A DNA stretch of 64,000 bases. Origin: Cantharellus purpuraceus. Taxonomy: Eukaryota > Basidiomycota > Agaricomycetes > Cantharellales > Hydnaceae. Made by a program: the position numbers and the translations under genes. The notes under the pieces are model-generated. The model worked only from the letters and a program-made list of their open reading frames with translations, had not been told where the DNA came from and ran no database searches. The stretch is taken from positions 124,001 through 188,000 of the forward strand of contig JALBUN010000049.1 of the NCBI GenBank assembly GCA_025174535.1, in the 5' to 3' direction. Of the stretch, positions 41,423-52,931 are shown piece by piece. How positions within the stretch are numbered: the stretch's first letter is position 1; each line of letters opens with the position of its first letter.

Positions 41423-43324
41423 CTACTTCCACACACCATCCAAACCCTCCGATCGACGCATAACCATAATCTCCACAGACTCAGACCCAATCCCAGACCC
41501 AGACTCATCCGCCAAAAGAACATCATCCGGAATCCCATTCACTGGCGCATTCATTTCCTCAGCCAACGTACATGCGTCATCATCAAACGCAAAGCTCAAG
41601 CTCGTCATCCAGCGAGAAGGCACCGTCCTCAAGCTGCCGCCACAGGCTTGAAAATACCGAGCACCGCGGCCAAATTCGTCACAATCATCGCCATGTGTAT
41701 GAGACGCAGCGGCAGAGGGTGTTGGCATATTGTCAGCCGGATTTTCTGCAGATCTAGGCTCGGAATCGACGCCAAGGCCTAAACCGATGGAAATGCGATT
41801 ATCGGATGTCGGTCTATGCACATTGGCAGCAGGAAGTGAGCTTGGCCTCTGCTCATAAAAGCCTTCTGTCTCTGTGATGTCTTCTTCAGCGATAATGCTT
41901 GACGGTACATGAGAATGCCTTCTTGTGTCTTCGGAATCTGACAGCTGTGCGCGACAATCAAGAAGCCTATTTTGCTGACCGTGGCTTACTGGAACCGGTG
42001 ATAGATATCCGAAGCTGGAGCTCTGATACTGTATTTCAGGAGTCGTCGCCAGCGCTGACATCTTTGCAGAAGCATTAAGAAGATCCTCAGAAAAACGAGT
42101 AGCAGCCTTATCTTCCACAGGATGAGAATGGGGCACGGCCGTCCCTTCAGGATGGGAACTCGGTCTGCTCCTCGACTGAGAACGTTTACCTGCTGAGGAT
42201 GATGCGGGTGTAGAGTGCGTGAGCGATCCCGACAAGGACGTTGTGACAGATCGAGTAATGAAATAGCGAAGACGGGAAGGAACAGAGGGTCGATGACAAT
42301 GGGAAGAAGAGCCAGTAGTGTCGGCATCCATTTGAAGGAAATTATCATGGGAGGGCTCCAGGGGACAAGAACGGCGACGCCATGGAGAAAGAGCGCGTCT
42401 GACAAGAATTGGGCGTGCATGTGCTAGCGGAGGAGGGCTGGGCTCTGGAGAAAACACAAGGTCTGATGGCCCTAGTTCCAAGTCTTCCACTGTAGTATTT
42501 ACAGACATAGCAGAGGCTTGTAGCTGATCATGAATGGAAGGCGGGGTGAGCATATCCGACGAGCGGGTAATGCGGGCATAACGCCCTGTAGAAGAGCGTG
42601 CAAGAGGAGACGTAGACAATCCTGACGGCTGATGGTTGCTCAATGGCATCCACTGTAGGTTCAAAGAGGGTGATGGATTATAGTTAGTGTAAAATACGTC
42701 TGCTTGTTGATGCGAAAGGCGAGTTTCTGAAGATACAGGTGGAAGATAGACTCTAGGCGGCGGGGCTTGATGATCCATGTTGAAAATCGAACTGTCCGTG
42801 CGGGGGGAGTCAACTAGAGTCTGCGAAGGAGAGGGTAGAGTGATCTCTTCAGGTAGGTAAACTCGTGGCTCTGGGCTACGATTGTGATATGATCGGACAA
42901 GGCGCACAGTTGGCTCACTATATATTGCTTCTGTGTGAGGTTCAAACGATGAAAGTCTTTTCGGTGAGGAGAACGATGGACTGAGGAAAGAACCGGCACG
43001 AGTATCGCGCGCTTTTTCGCGAAAATTCCTGTGACCCAGTTGATTAGAATTAGGGTTATCCTGTGTAGAACGAGAGTGATTGCTGAAGAGCTCCTGTGAG
43101 ACGTATAGAAGACGAGGGTAGCGCATGAGGTGGGAAAGGAACAACAGAACAAGGAACACTGTCAGGACGCCAACAGGAATGAATTGCTTCAGGGATGTGT
43201 TCTGAGAGTGTTGAGAGACAGCCTCATAGATGGACGGAGTTAATGACGGCGTGCCTGTGACAGTAGCTGAGCTTGCTAGATTGGCGGCTGAGGAGAAGAA
43301 CAGGGCGGTAGCAATCGGAGCCAT
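41423..43324 (-). CDS. Serine-rich single-pass membrane protein, unknown function
   Basis: A long intronless frame runs 41423-43465. The most plausible start is the ATG at 43324 (MAPIATALFFSSAANLASSA), giving about 633 residues and discarding 47 upstream codons of non-protein-like sequence. A short Ser/Thr-rich N-terminus precedes one transmembrane helix near residues 45-65 (FIPVGVLTVFLVLLFLSHLM). A long Ser/Pro/Arg-rich, probably disordered cytoplasmic tail follows, ending SVEIMVMRRSEGLDGVWK. I recognise no domain. The layout resembles fungal plasma-membrane or septal scaffold-like proteins, but that is only topology. Confidence 0.72.
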   Translation of the reverse strand: MAPIATALFFSSAANLASSATVTGTPSLTPSIYEAVSQHSQNTSLKQFIPVGVLTVFLVLLFLSHLMRYPRLLYVSQELFSNHSRSTQDNPNSNQLGHRNFREKARDTRAGSFLSPSFSSPKRLSSFEPHTEAIYSEPTVRLVRSYHNRSPEPRVYLPEEITLPSPSQTLVDSPRTDSSIFNMDHQAPPPRVYLPPVSSETRLSHQQADVFYTNYNPSPSLNLQWMPLSNHQPSGLSTSPLARSSTGRYARITRSSDMLTPPSIHDQLQASAMSVNTTVEDLELGPSDLVFSPEPSPPPLAHARPILVRRALSPWRRRSCPLEPSHDNFLQMDADTTGSSSHCHRPSVPSRLRYFITRSVTTSLSGSLTHSTPASSSAGKRSQSRSRPSSHPEGTAVPHSHPVEDKAATRFSEDLLNASAKMSALATTPEIQYQSSSFGYLSPVPVSHGQQNRLLDCRAQLSDSEDTRRHSHVPSSIIAEEDITETEGFYEQRPSSLPAANVHRPTSDNRISIGLGLGVDSEPRSAENPADNMPTPSAAASHTHGDDCDEFGRGARYFQACGGSLRTVPSRWMTSLSFAFDDDACTLAEEMNAPVNGIPDDVLLADESGSGIGSESVEIMVMRRSEGLDGVWK

Positions 43325-44440
43325 GTCACCTGAGAAAGGAATGAGGCCGTTCAATATTATTTTGCGCGTGCTAAAGAATGGGCATATGCAGATGTATCGC
43401 GAGATGGAGGCAGAAGGATAGAGACGTGTTGTGGGCGCGTTGTGGAACCCAAAGTTGACATGCATATTAAAAGCCCGCTAACCTTCTTATTTAGTTCCCT
43501 ATGGTATTCAATCACTATTAAGAGCGCAGCCCTATTCTTGCTCGGTAGAAAGAAGGGGAGTCAGATGAAAGGCTAAAGCATTAGCATTTGTTTCCAAGGG
43601 CCAAACTGGGCCTGGGCAAACCACGAGTGGAGTCGATAACGAGCGGACTCGACAGCTCCAGAATGAGACGATGAGCAAGCAAGGGGCAGTGGACTCGAGA
43701 CAGGGTTGGAGCAGGAGCAGGAAGCCTTGGGGTGATCTTCCTCTGAGCTGCTTGATTGATCATGATTGCCGCCGTGAGCACAGCACACGATACCTAGCCA
43801 TTCGCTATGTATCTTCCACCCTGTGCTGCACCTGTTGGCTCTGTCATATGCTGGAATGATCACATATGAAACATCAACTCATCTGGAAGGACTACATCGA
43901 AAGCGTCAACGCGCGAGCATACGAACTTACATCTTTCGAGGACAACTCGACGACGCATTACTGTGACACACCTTGTGCCTTCTATGGGGCCAGTCAGGTC
44001 TTGTCCCCCTATCAACATTCACATACTTAGGGTACTTTCTTGGAGATTGCCACTGTTGTTCTGCAACGCCCGTCGCTAGAAACTAAATGACAATTGACAT
44101 TGGCCTTGAATTCGGCTGTTAACTTGGGACACACCTACAACGCTCGTCTTGAAGCTTGAAGTGGCATCCGCATCGCATTGCTGAGTGGTGGATCCTATTC
44201 GTGTCGGGTGTTATGCTATCCTGCACCAGGTCGGAATGGGTGCTGCATTCGTATCTGGACGAATAATAAGCGTTAGTATGCTGGTTTGGTGTACATATAG
44301 GAAAATCTTACTAGCTTCTTGCGTCTCTACTTAACCTTTGTGGTGGAATGTGCATGTCCAAGTGCGGCACCTCGGCTGCGTTGCATATGTCCCACTATCG
44401 CTGGCGGCTCTATGCCAACTCTGGTTCCGACCTCTACTAA
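43325..44440. other. Intergenic interval
   Basis: Shared 5' flank of the minus-strand membrane-protein gene and the plus-strand LAMTOR2-like gene (divergent pair). No gene supported; short ORFs look random. Confidence 0.5.
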
Positions 44441-45111
44441 ATGCTCAACCTCACGTCCCTCAGAAAGGCCCTCTTAGCAGGTCAGTAGTCTTCTTTTGGC
44501 AACGCAAACATGCCTCACTCTTACTCGTACAGTACTCTCCCCACCGCACTTGCACACGGCGATCCTCTTTACACCGTCTGGGGATCTCGTTGCGCACGCG
44601 ACCAACACCAGTCCCCGATCCAAGGACCAGCTTCGTGTCCTTGTAGGCCTTGCCAGCGAAGTATGGCTTGAAGTGGGAGATGAGGGCATGGGGATGGCCG
44701 AAAGCGAGGTATATGGCTATCTATTTATCCTATCCCAATACATACGTACTCATCTGCACGGCGTGTGGATAGTTGGGAAGGATTCTAATACTGCCTTTAC
44801 ATCATCAACCATATTCACGATCATCGCGACCAGGCCGTTCGACATCTCGCTCGCCTTCCACGTCCTCTGCATCAGCTACTGCTTCGAACGCCGATCCGCC
44901 GCTGCTCATCGCTCTCAACGCGCTGGATGACGTAGAGTGGGCCGAGATACAAGTCAAGGTAACAGTGTCCTCTCTGGCGTCTGCGGGTCATTTAACTCTA
45001 TCTTTTCAGGCTCAAGGTGTTGTCAACCACCTCACAGGGCCCCTGCTTGAACTTGGGGATCGCCTGCTCCCATCCCCTCCGCGCCATCGCATCCCGGAGA
45101 GATTTTATTAA
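44441..45111 (+). CDS. Roadblock/LC7-domain protein, LAMTOR2-like Ragulator/EGO subunit
   Basis: Four exons (44441-44480, 44533-44708, 44773-44958, 45010-45111) join in phase to 167 residues. The N-terminus MLNLTSLRKALLA, then HTAILFTPSGDLVAHA, DQLRVLVGLASEVWLE, ESELGRILILPL and a C-terminal AQGVVNHLTGPL resemble the Roadblock/LC7 fold of LAMTOR2 (human p14) in order and spacing. A Ser/Arg-rich low-complexity insert (residues about 83-110) is unusual for the family. In known systems this subunit helps anchor Rag GTPases on the lysosome or vacuole to activate TORC1. Assigned from motif pattern only. Confidence 0.68.
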
Positions 45112-45633
45112 GTTGACTTGTTTTGATCTTTGCTTTCGAGACCTGGTGTATTTGTGTCACTCGCTTTGCAATTTGGGCTTTTTTGTAGGTTACGGTAGAG
45201 CTGGCCTACTGGGGAGATACTTTATAGACATTATATAGAAATGATATGCGATCTGCAGATGTGCTTTTTCGCCTGTTGGCCATGCCATGCACACGCGGCA
45301 CTTGACGTCATTCAGTTCAAGCATAGCTATTTGCGTCTCGGCAGATCTTTCCATATGAGTGCTTGAACACTTGCTGTGATACCTCTTCCTCCCCACCGTC
45401 ATGCCACGGGTAGCGTGCTCATTTACTTTCGAGTCACCATAGCCCCTATGCAGTTGAGCATCCAAATGCTAGCGCTGCGGCTGCTTCAATAATGAGTGGA
45501 TGAATACAGGGCATACTTGATCTGCTCAAGTCAGACAACAAGAAATGAGTGCCACCACCTCACTCCGCCGTAGGAGGGGTGCTGTGTAGGTTTTCAATAC
45601 CAGAACATGTACGCTCAACACTTATGCCACACG

Positions 45634-46908
45634 TCACACAAATGCATCCCCCAGACTGCGAACATCAGCGCCCCGAGTGCCGCCTCTGCATCCTATGCGG
45701 TTTTGTAGGGCCCATACGGGCTGGAACACCCAGTCACCCTGTCCACCCCGCGGCCCGTCCATGGCGTCGCGCGGCGCGCTGCCCAGCGTCCGCCATCCCG
45801 CGAACATCTCTGCATACCGCACGGGTCCATACACGCGATGCGCATTCCAGTACAATGCGTCCTCGCAGCAGGGCACCCCGAGGAACATGAAGCCCCCTGG
45901 CTTCACAGCGCTCAGCATGCGCGCCATACTCTGCAGATCGCCGAGCGGGTTCAGCACATCCCCGTACCGCCCCAGACCGTCGTGCTCCAGCGACGAATAC
46001 GAGAACGCAAAGTCAAAGGGCGGGATCTTGCCCTGCAAGAATTTGAGCGTGAATTCCTGCGGGGTGTACGTGGTGAGCTGCGGGTGGAAGGTTTGGATCT
46101 CGCCAAATTCGAGCGTGGAGACGTGTGCGGCGCCGTATTCAAGAAGCATGGCCTCGAGCCAGGGTGTTTCAGACCCGATGACGAGCCCGCGCTTGCCTTT
46201 GACAGCGATGTTTGCCCAGCGGTCCAAGGCTTCGTAGAGTGGAGCATTGTTGTAGGTGAAGGCATCTCTTCGATTCTGCACTTCGTTGCGGTAGTGGTTA
46301 ACATCTTGGATGGTCCAAACGGACTGCATGGCCTTGCCGCCGAGATACGCCTGCAATAATCATTCAGTATGCCGCGTGTCACAGATAGCTTTTGCTACGC
46401 GCCTGGTCAAAAAAGTAGTCTTGAAATCGTATGCGTCCACCAAGCGAGAACTGCTCCATCAACGCAGGAGGTATCTTTTCCAATGCAGGGCCATATCGTG
46501 CTGTTTTTACAAAGCATGGTAGAATAAAGAAGCCAGTACGCTGCATGATGACCCACCTGCCTCGGGCTTCAACCACGCGCTCAAAAGAGGGAAGGCAGGG
46601 GCAGCTTTTTCCCTAATCATGCTCGTCGACACCCCATCCACCTCTGCCCACGCACACACCACTGCACTCGTATCGTTACTCAGGATGGGCTCGCCGCCAT
46701 ATGGCGCACCATAGTAGTCGGCATTTGGATCCAGGGGGCGAGAGAGGAAGTTTGGGAGGTAATCGACTGTCTCTGAGCTGAAAGACGATCGCGCGTACAG
46801 GGTATTCACTGTGAACAACAGCAGGGCTGTGCCAGCGATGAGGATGAGGACGCGTGAGCGCCGTGTGAGGGCCTGCCGACGCTCTGCGAAGGGTTCACGC
46901 CAGGACAT
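45634..46908 (-). CDS. DUF268-like protein (putative SAM-methyltransferase fold), type II membrane-anchored
   Basis: Three exons (46908-46557, 46500-46403, 46350-45634) give 388 residues. The start MSWREPFAERRQ precedes an N-terminal signal anchor near residues 18-38 (VLILIAGTALLLFTVNTLYA), so the bulk probably lies in the ER/Golgi lumen. The C-terminal half has GLVIGSETPWLEAMLLEYGA, STLEFGEI, SYSSLEHDGLGRYGD, LNPLGDLQSMARML, KPGGFMFLGVP and WNAHRVYGPVRY, the pattern I associate with DUF268. The second intron fits only as GC-AG (donor GCGCGT). An alternative ORF start at 47013 adds implausible sequence. Confidence 0.8.
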
Positions 46909-48530
46909 CGTGATGAGTGTTGAGTAAGTATAGTTTGGGTTACAGCAAGTCAGCTGGCACCTCAATTTGCCGTGCCAAGCGCTGGAGGTGCTAGTGCTGT
47001 CGCCAGCCATCACCGCTCAATAGCTCGGCATGCGTGATCGGCGGCGGAGGCACCTTACCCTGTGGGGTTCGACCCTTGCGTTATTTTATCCCACATATCT
47101 AATCTCCAGCCTTCTGAAGGTGGGAGAGGTGGATGAGCGATATTGTGGTAATCCAGAGCTATCAGACCAGTGCCTGAAAGTTCTCGGCTTCGATACGGCT
47201 CGTAGGTGACGTCTACTTGCTTAGCGTCAATCTACATCACCAAACCTTGACAGCTCCTGACACAATGTGTTTCATTGTACCAGATTCGTCGAATACATAC
47301 AGTAGGCGGGATTGAGAAGACGGTGATCAAAGCTCGAGTCACGTGCTCGGTTGGTTTTGAATGCCTTGAGCGCCGCCGTCACGACAAAATAATAACAGAA
47401 TTCAGGTAGCAACTCGTTCGAGAGGTGCGGTTTACAAGTGAATTGTGAGGTAGTACACGGTGCAAGCACAAAGGCGGCGTATGGTTGAGTCTTAAAGCTC
47501 TAAAAAAACTTCTAACTAATTACTAATGTTGTAACGCCACAGCCCGCCGGCGGGAAATCTGACTTGATAGTATAGCTAGGCGGCGGTTGCGTTCGCACCC
47601 TCTACGTTCGACTTCAGTTTCTGTCAAATAACGCAGTGAAGACAGGGCGACCAGGCTCCTACCTACGTGTTCGGGTAGACATGCCTCAAGGCAGTTAGTG
47701 ATGTAATTGGAAGCGTAGCGGAAGCTAAAGTAGACCAATCAGTCTCGTTACATAAAACGAAGACTGGTTATATATTATCTAACCTAAAGTAGACGACTAC
47801 TATGAAGGTGCGTCAGACTAGCATATAGGTAAAAGGAACGATAACAAATACGAAACCTCAATCTTGTTAAAGAACTGCAAGAAAAATTCATATACTGTTG
47901 CATTGCCGAGCCGACGCAACAACTGCAGCAAGGTGAGAGTGTTGTAATCTGAACAAGATAATCTCGGTCCATATATTGTGGATACGGCCCAGTGTAATTA
48001 CCTGAACAAGATAATCTACAAGATACAAATAAGTATGGACTGAAAGAAAACGTGAACTAATGTCTCTCGAATCAGTCCGTATATTGTGGATACGGCTGAG
48101 GATGAGTGACCGGCTGCAGACGTGATATATATATACTTCTGCGGTGGCGAAAACAATATTATGTAAAGTATAGGTGTGACAACGCCTGAAACAACGGCAC
48201 TGTTGGGTAAATCCCACATATGCGCATGTAAACCACAGACGCAGATATATTTTGTATTCCAATAGAGTTCCCAATTCTGATATTATGGTCCGTTGTAGAC
48301 CCAGCGACGCGCTGTGGCGTTCCCTCCAACTGCTAGCCGCAATACTAACTCATGGTCACAAGCCACCCGGGTATGCGATAGCCCGGCAGACACACCGGCA
48401 TCCGCGTCCCATCTGCTTCAACCGGATCACCGGCATCCTTCAACCCGCTCCTACTGTATAAAAGATCATCGGAATTCTTGGGGGAGTGTCTTCCTGTTTG
48501 ACCGCCCATCAATCAAACTCCAAGCTTTAG
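46909..48530. other. Gene-free interval
   Basis: 1.6 kb without a convincing coding sequence. Two short motifs recur: ATATTGTGGATACGG (about 47974 and 48080) and TGAACAAGATAATCT (about 47950 and 48003). This hints at a small tandem or dispersed repeat. Confidence 0.5.
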
Positions 48531-48625
48531 CTTGCATTACCTTGAAGGCTTCCCACCATCTAGATCTTATCAGTGAATATCCCCAACTGAGGCGGGACTG
48601 GCAAATAGGTTGCGTCTGACCTGGC
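48531..48625 (+). pseudogene. Relic duplicate of the 5' end of the 48949 gene
   Basis: TTGAAGGCTT(C/T)CC..CTATCTA and the following bases through GGCAAA..TTGCGTCT align with 48919-49003, that is, the 5' flank and first coding bases of the membrane-protein gene. The ATG and frame are lost. A truncated, non-coding duplicate. Confidence 0.6.
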
Positions 48626-48948
48626 TTGTGAAGGCTGCAGATTTTCTGTCACTCGGACTTTTTCGTCGACAGTATGCATACAACGGTTCCAGGAGAAGTT
48701 GAGAAAGAGATCAATTAAGGTTTTCGGAGCGCTAGGCGCTTATGGTGCACCACGGCACGGGAGAAGTGGAGAAGACGGTGCCGGTCAGTGCTATGCGCGC
48801 GCTCATGCTTGGCTAGCCATCGAGAAGGGGTACACGACCTGCAGTACACGTAGATTTGGAAGTGTGCACAGGATCTATGCGGCAGCTTCCCATTCTCTTG
48901 GCTTCAACTTATAAGATTTGAAGGCTTTCCGCTATCTAAATTTCGTCA

Positions 48949-50027
48949 ATGGATATCCACACCCTTCACACTGACGCAGAATTGGCAAACTTGTTGCGTC
49001 TTATACGGGACGTGAAAGCTTCGGGACATAACCCGGGTCAATGCGACGCCTTGGAGGGAATGGTACTCGCTATCGAACGAGCCTTAAAAAACACAAAAGC
49101 AGGTATCGAAGACGCACTGGGACCCGCCGAGGGTGCGCGAGATTCTGTCGACGCATGCATCATTGCGGTACGTATTACTAAATTGACGAAACCTAGTTGT
49201 CAAGGGAATAATACCGACATGGACACATATCTAGGCCTCTTTCGTTGCTGGTGTCCAGGCGCAGATGATCTCGTTCACGCACCAGTCAAATAACAACGGC
49301 ACCCAGATCGCCGCCAATTTATTTGCATTCGTCGGTATGACGCTCGACGTCATTGGAGCTTCCAGCGGCGTCGCTTGTGTTATTCTCCTGCGACGATCCA
49401 TCGAGCGTTCCAAGTTACTGCTTATGCACTTCAACGCGGTTCGCCGACGCATTTATGCAAATGTAGAAAGCATTTGCGTTAATGCCGACATGCAAGGCAT
49501 GGACAGAATCATGGAAGAGATGCAGGTGTTGTCGGACCTATGCCAAAAAGCCCAAGAACTTGCTTTTCCAGATGCACTTCCATTGCTGTGTCAATTGGTG
49601 GAGACGCTTCACCCGTTATACCGGTTCCTTTTTCTCCCCACCGTCATCCTTTTCGCGATCAACAGGGGCCTACCTGGGTTCTCCCTTGTTCCCCTAGTTA
49701 CAATCGTCATTGGAACACTCTGTCTCATGATTTCCGTGCTCACTTTTGCGGCCACGTCCCAGCTTTCAGGAGTTTGGGTGGTATGCGTTGTTATTACTGG
49801 GGCCGCGTTAATCCTGCTACTCGTCCTCAGGGTCTTGAATATACCCGGTAAGCATTGCACCTTCATCGCTGGATTAAGATAATGCCAGTAGCTTATTTTC
49901 TCTCCTCATCGCCCCAGGCAATCAACGGGAGGCTGAGTACAAAGAACTTGAGAACCGCTTAAGAGAGGCACTGCGCGGAAACCTAAACTCTGTCATACTC
50001 TCCGTCGCTCATGTTGGTCCCCAGTGA
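48949..50027 (+). CDS. Multi-pass membrane protein, fungal-specific, unknown function
   Basis: Three exons (48949-49167, 49235-49847, 49918-50027) in phase give 313 residues. An N-terminal soluble helical part (MDIHTLHTDAELANLLRLI) leads to SFVAGVQAQMISFTHQ, followed by a hydrophobic segment (LFAFVGMTLDVIGASSGVAC). A middle helical domain contains MDRIMEEMQVLSDLC. A second hydrophobic region holds two or three helices (RFLFLPTVILFAI, LVTIVIGTLCLMISVLTFAA, VWVVCVVITGAALILLLVL). The C-terminus is charged and coiled-coil-like (REAEYKELENRLREAL). I recall this architecture among Agaricomycete hypothetical proteins. No function is known to me. Confidence 0.8.
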
Positions 50028-50382
50028 GACACAACACTGTTCTGGTCAAGTTTCCGGGAGCAATCTCACAAGCCCCGTAATCACCCTTTCCCTCAGATTG
50101 TACTACATATTCTTCCTTGGACAAAGGCATATTTGTGACATACCCGAATTGTATCTATTCCGAGTAAGCCATACTGCGCTGCGCTTCAGTGGTGGTCGAT
50201 CTCCGTGATACATTTGCATCACAAATTCACCACACCTCAGAGCAGAGCATCACGCAGTGACCTGTTTTTCAATGTGCCGAAAGTCATCCCAGGGTTGAGT
50301 GCAGGTTAAATTGCCATTGATCTACATTCGAAAAGCTCTAGCTCGTCACCGTAAGCCAAACCCCCATGATGGGGAAAAGCTC

Positions 50383-52294
50383 TCAATCATAAATATAACA
50401 GAGTGGATTGCCATAAGTCGTGTTATAAATACGCCTTAGACTGTAGTTGCCAGCCAAGATACCGGCTGTCGGAAGGCTAGAGTCGAGCTGCAACGACGCG
50501 CAGTTCTCAGCACGCAGAATAAAGATGAAAGAAACCTAGACCTACAGACAGAGCGGGTGGTGCGCCAGTTTTGTATCTGGGCCATGAATCGAGATCACGC
50601 ACCGCACCTCCTTCAAACGCCCAGAAATTATCGGGATGTGCGCGTTGCCAAGTATACCAAACTTTATCCACCATCTGCCACGGCTAAGCAAATAGTGAAG
50701 GCGGGGTAAAGACAGTGCATTCTTACCCCATGGTGAAGCCAGAACAAAGGCTCTGTTTGAGCACTAGGTTAGCAGACAAGTAACTAGAAAGGATTGGGAG
50801 CGGACAGACCGTTCGGGGACCATGTTGCGTCAGGACCACAGAAGGATGCCCCACCTTTTAGGCATGTACCTCCGAGATCACTGTACAACAATTACAAAAG
50901 AAGAATGTGTCCAGAACTGTGAGCATATACTTACCCACCCATGATAAGATGCACGCTCATATGTGCACCCTTGCTCCCAGATCAATCAGATAGACTGTAC
51001 ATGCCAGAAAATAACTAAAGGTACCTGCATCCCCTCTATATACGACTGAAACCCTTCGAAATCACCTTGGAAACTAGTCACCATTTTCTGTACTTCCTCA
51101 GCCGTGAATGCATCTGATGCTGCTCTCTCTGGCTTTGGGTATAGTCGCATGCTAAGGTTTCGGTATGGATATGGTGTATACTCGCGAGTCAGGCTGTGGG
51201 GAACGGGATATGAGAGCGGCATCCTGGAAAATGCGCCATCTATGACAGTGTCATTATGTGCAGGGTGTCCAAAGCCACCCAGTCCTGTTTTGGGATCTGG
51301 ATCCGTGAACATAGTTGCGTGTTCAAAGTCTCTCGCATCTATGGCAAGCTATTGCAGCACTAGATTAGGGACCGGTGCATAAGAGGCGCACCTTTAGTCC
51401 AGTCCCAATAGGGCATCACACCGCTGTAGTGGCAGTGAGAGCGTAGGGCCTGTTCAAACGACCAAAGAAAGTATCGATGAAAGGGTAGGAAAAGACCTCA
51501 AAGTGTCGCGCATAAGTCTGTGTGTAACATGAAAGAATGTAAGAAACTATTCGAGTTACCGGTTTGATGTATCTGAACCGCTGCATATTTTAGTGACAGC
51601 TGCTAACTTCTGTTCAGACGTACTTCGTTGTTCAATTGTATATGCACGTATGTCAAATCTATTGATCGGAGTCACTACCAGAGAGGCACGAAAACGCCAC
51701 GACGCACCGTCATATAATGAACAGCTATTGTTGTAAGGTATGCCGTTATTCTTCAGCTCGTCCAGGTTAAACGTCCTGCTCTTGGAGCTTGGACTTCTGA
51801 CAAGACACTGGCGCAGAATTTGAAAACCATGTGTAGCTTACACCAAATATATTCTTCACTTTGACAGCACTTGTCCATGCTTCCTTCTCGCCATCCGTCA
51901 ATGTTCTCCATTCCTTTCTTAAATAAGGATTCCTGCACAATGCTGAGTCATACTGCACTGCGGTTGAGACTGTGTTGTTCCATTCAAGTTCTGGGTGGCG
52001 TCACTCAAAAACACCGGCCTGAGGAATGGGAAAGGCTCACCATTACTGGCTATAAGCCCGGCATTGATTGGCTGTGATCCAGTGGTGACGGCCAGCCAAA
52101 TCGCTGAAAGTGCAAAAGCAACACTCGGACATAGGAAAGAAGAAAATTACATGAAAGTGTAGCGTACAGTCAAGATATGTTGCCTCAAGGTACCCGTTAA
52201 GTGCGAACGTGCCACAGAAGGTGTAGACAAGGGTCGTCAAAGCCAGTAAACACCCTATAGTCCTGGTTATTCTGGAGACGGGATCACCGAACAT
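50383..52294 (-). CDS. Tyrosinase (common central copper-binding domain)
   Basis: A multi-exon minus-strand gene. Resolved exons: 51708-about 51780, 51658-51624, 51572-51560 (13 nt), 51496-51392, 51338-51025, 50969-50935, 50880-50810, 50752-50727 (26 nt), 50683-50546 and 50487-50383 (stop). N-terminal exons are near 52294 (signal-anchor-like MFGDPVSRITRTIGCLLALT) and 51958-51860 (CRNPYLRKEWRTLT). All six copper ligands are readable: CuA in YVHIQ, IHQTG and PFHRYF; CuB in GAHMSVH and FWLHHG. A conserved PYWDW and an HPDNFWAFEGG segment support the call. It would oxidise phenols to quinones (melanin or secondary metabolism), probably secreted or membrane-anchored. The splice between the KEWR exon and 51780 did not resolve in phase. 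Confidence 0.85.
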
Positions 52295-52931
52295 TAAGAT
52301 AATGGCAGCAAGGGGTCTCCAGTGGGGAGGTTCCTTTTAAACACGCCATAAACTTGAAGGGTAAACGCCTTTCGGCGATGTCTTTCGGCCCTGCAGTCAC
52401 TTTACAGTCAAGCGTACAGTGCAGCCAATAATGGCCTGGGCGTGTCAAATTCGTGGTGAAATGTCACGCCTACTCAAGGTGACTGCCCGCCACTAAAGGA
52501 CTGCCCTGGTCGGATCCGATCGTGGCGACAACCAAATGTCCTCTTGGCATACATGGGAGACTTTCGGTACCTGACAGATTGTTTCGTGGCCATTTTCCCG
52601 GAAGGCGGCGTTTCCCTGGTAGTACAGATACCAGAGCGGAGTTGTCAGAAGGCTCAAAGCGAGAATTAACCTGTACTGTTTGCGTTCTGACGAGGATGGA
52701 AAGTCCAAGCACAAACGTCCCGGAATGAGGTCTCCTGTTCGGCATAGTATGCGGACGTGTACTGGGCTGCCGTGCATTCAAAGGGTGGACAGGAGTGCCC
52801 GGTGTCGGACTCGGAACTTGAAAGCGCCCCGATATTTAGTCTGAGGGAGGGCCGTGAAACGTTCCTCCTCCCTTCCAGGGCTCTGTACACATATTACCTT
52901 CAACACCTTTCCATCAATAGACCCATCCTCG

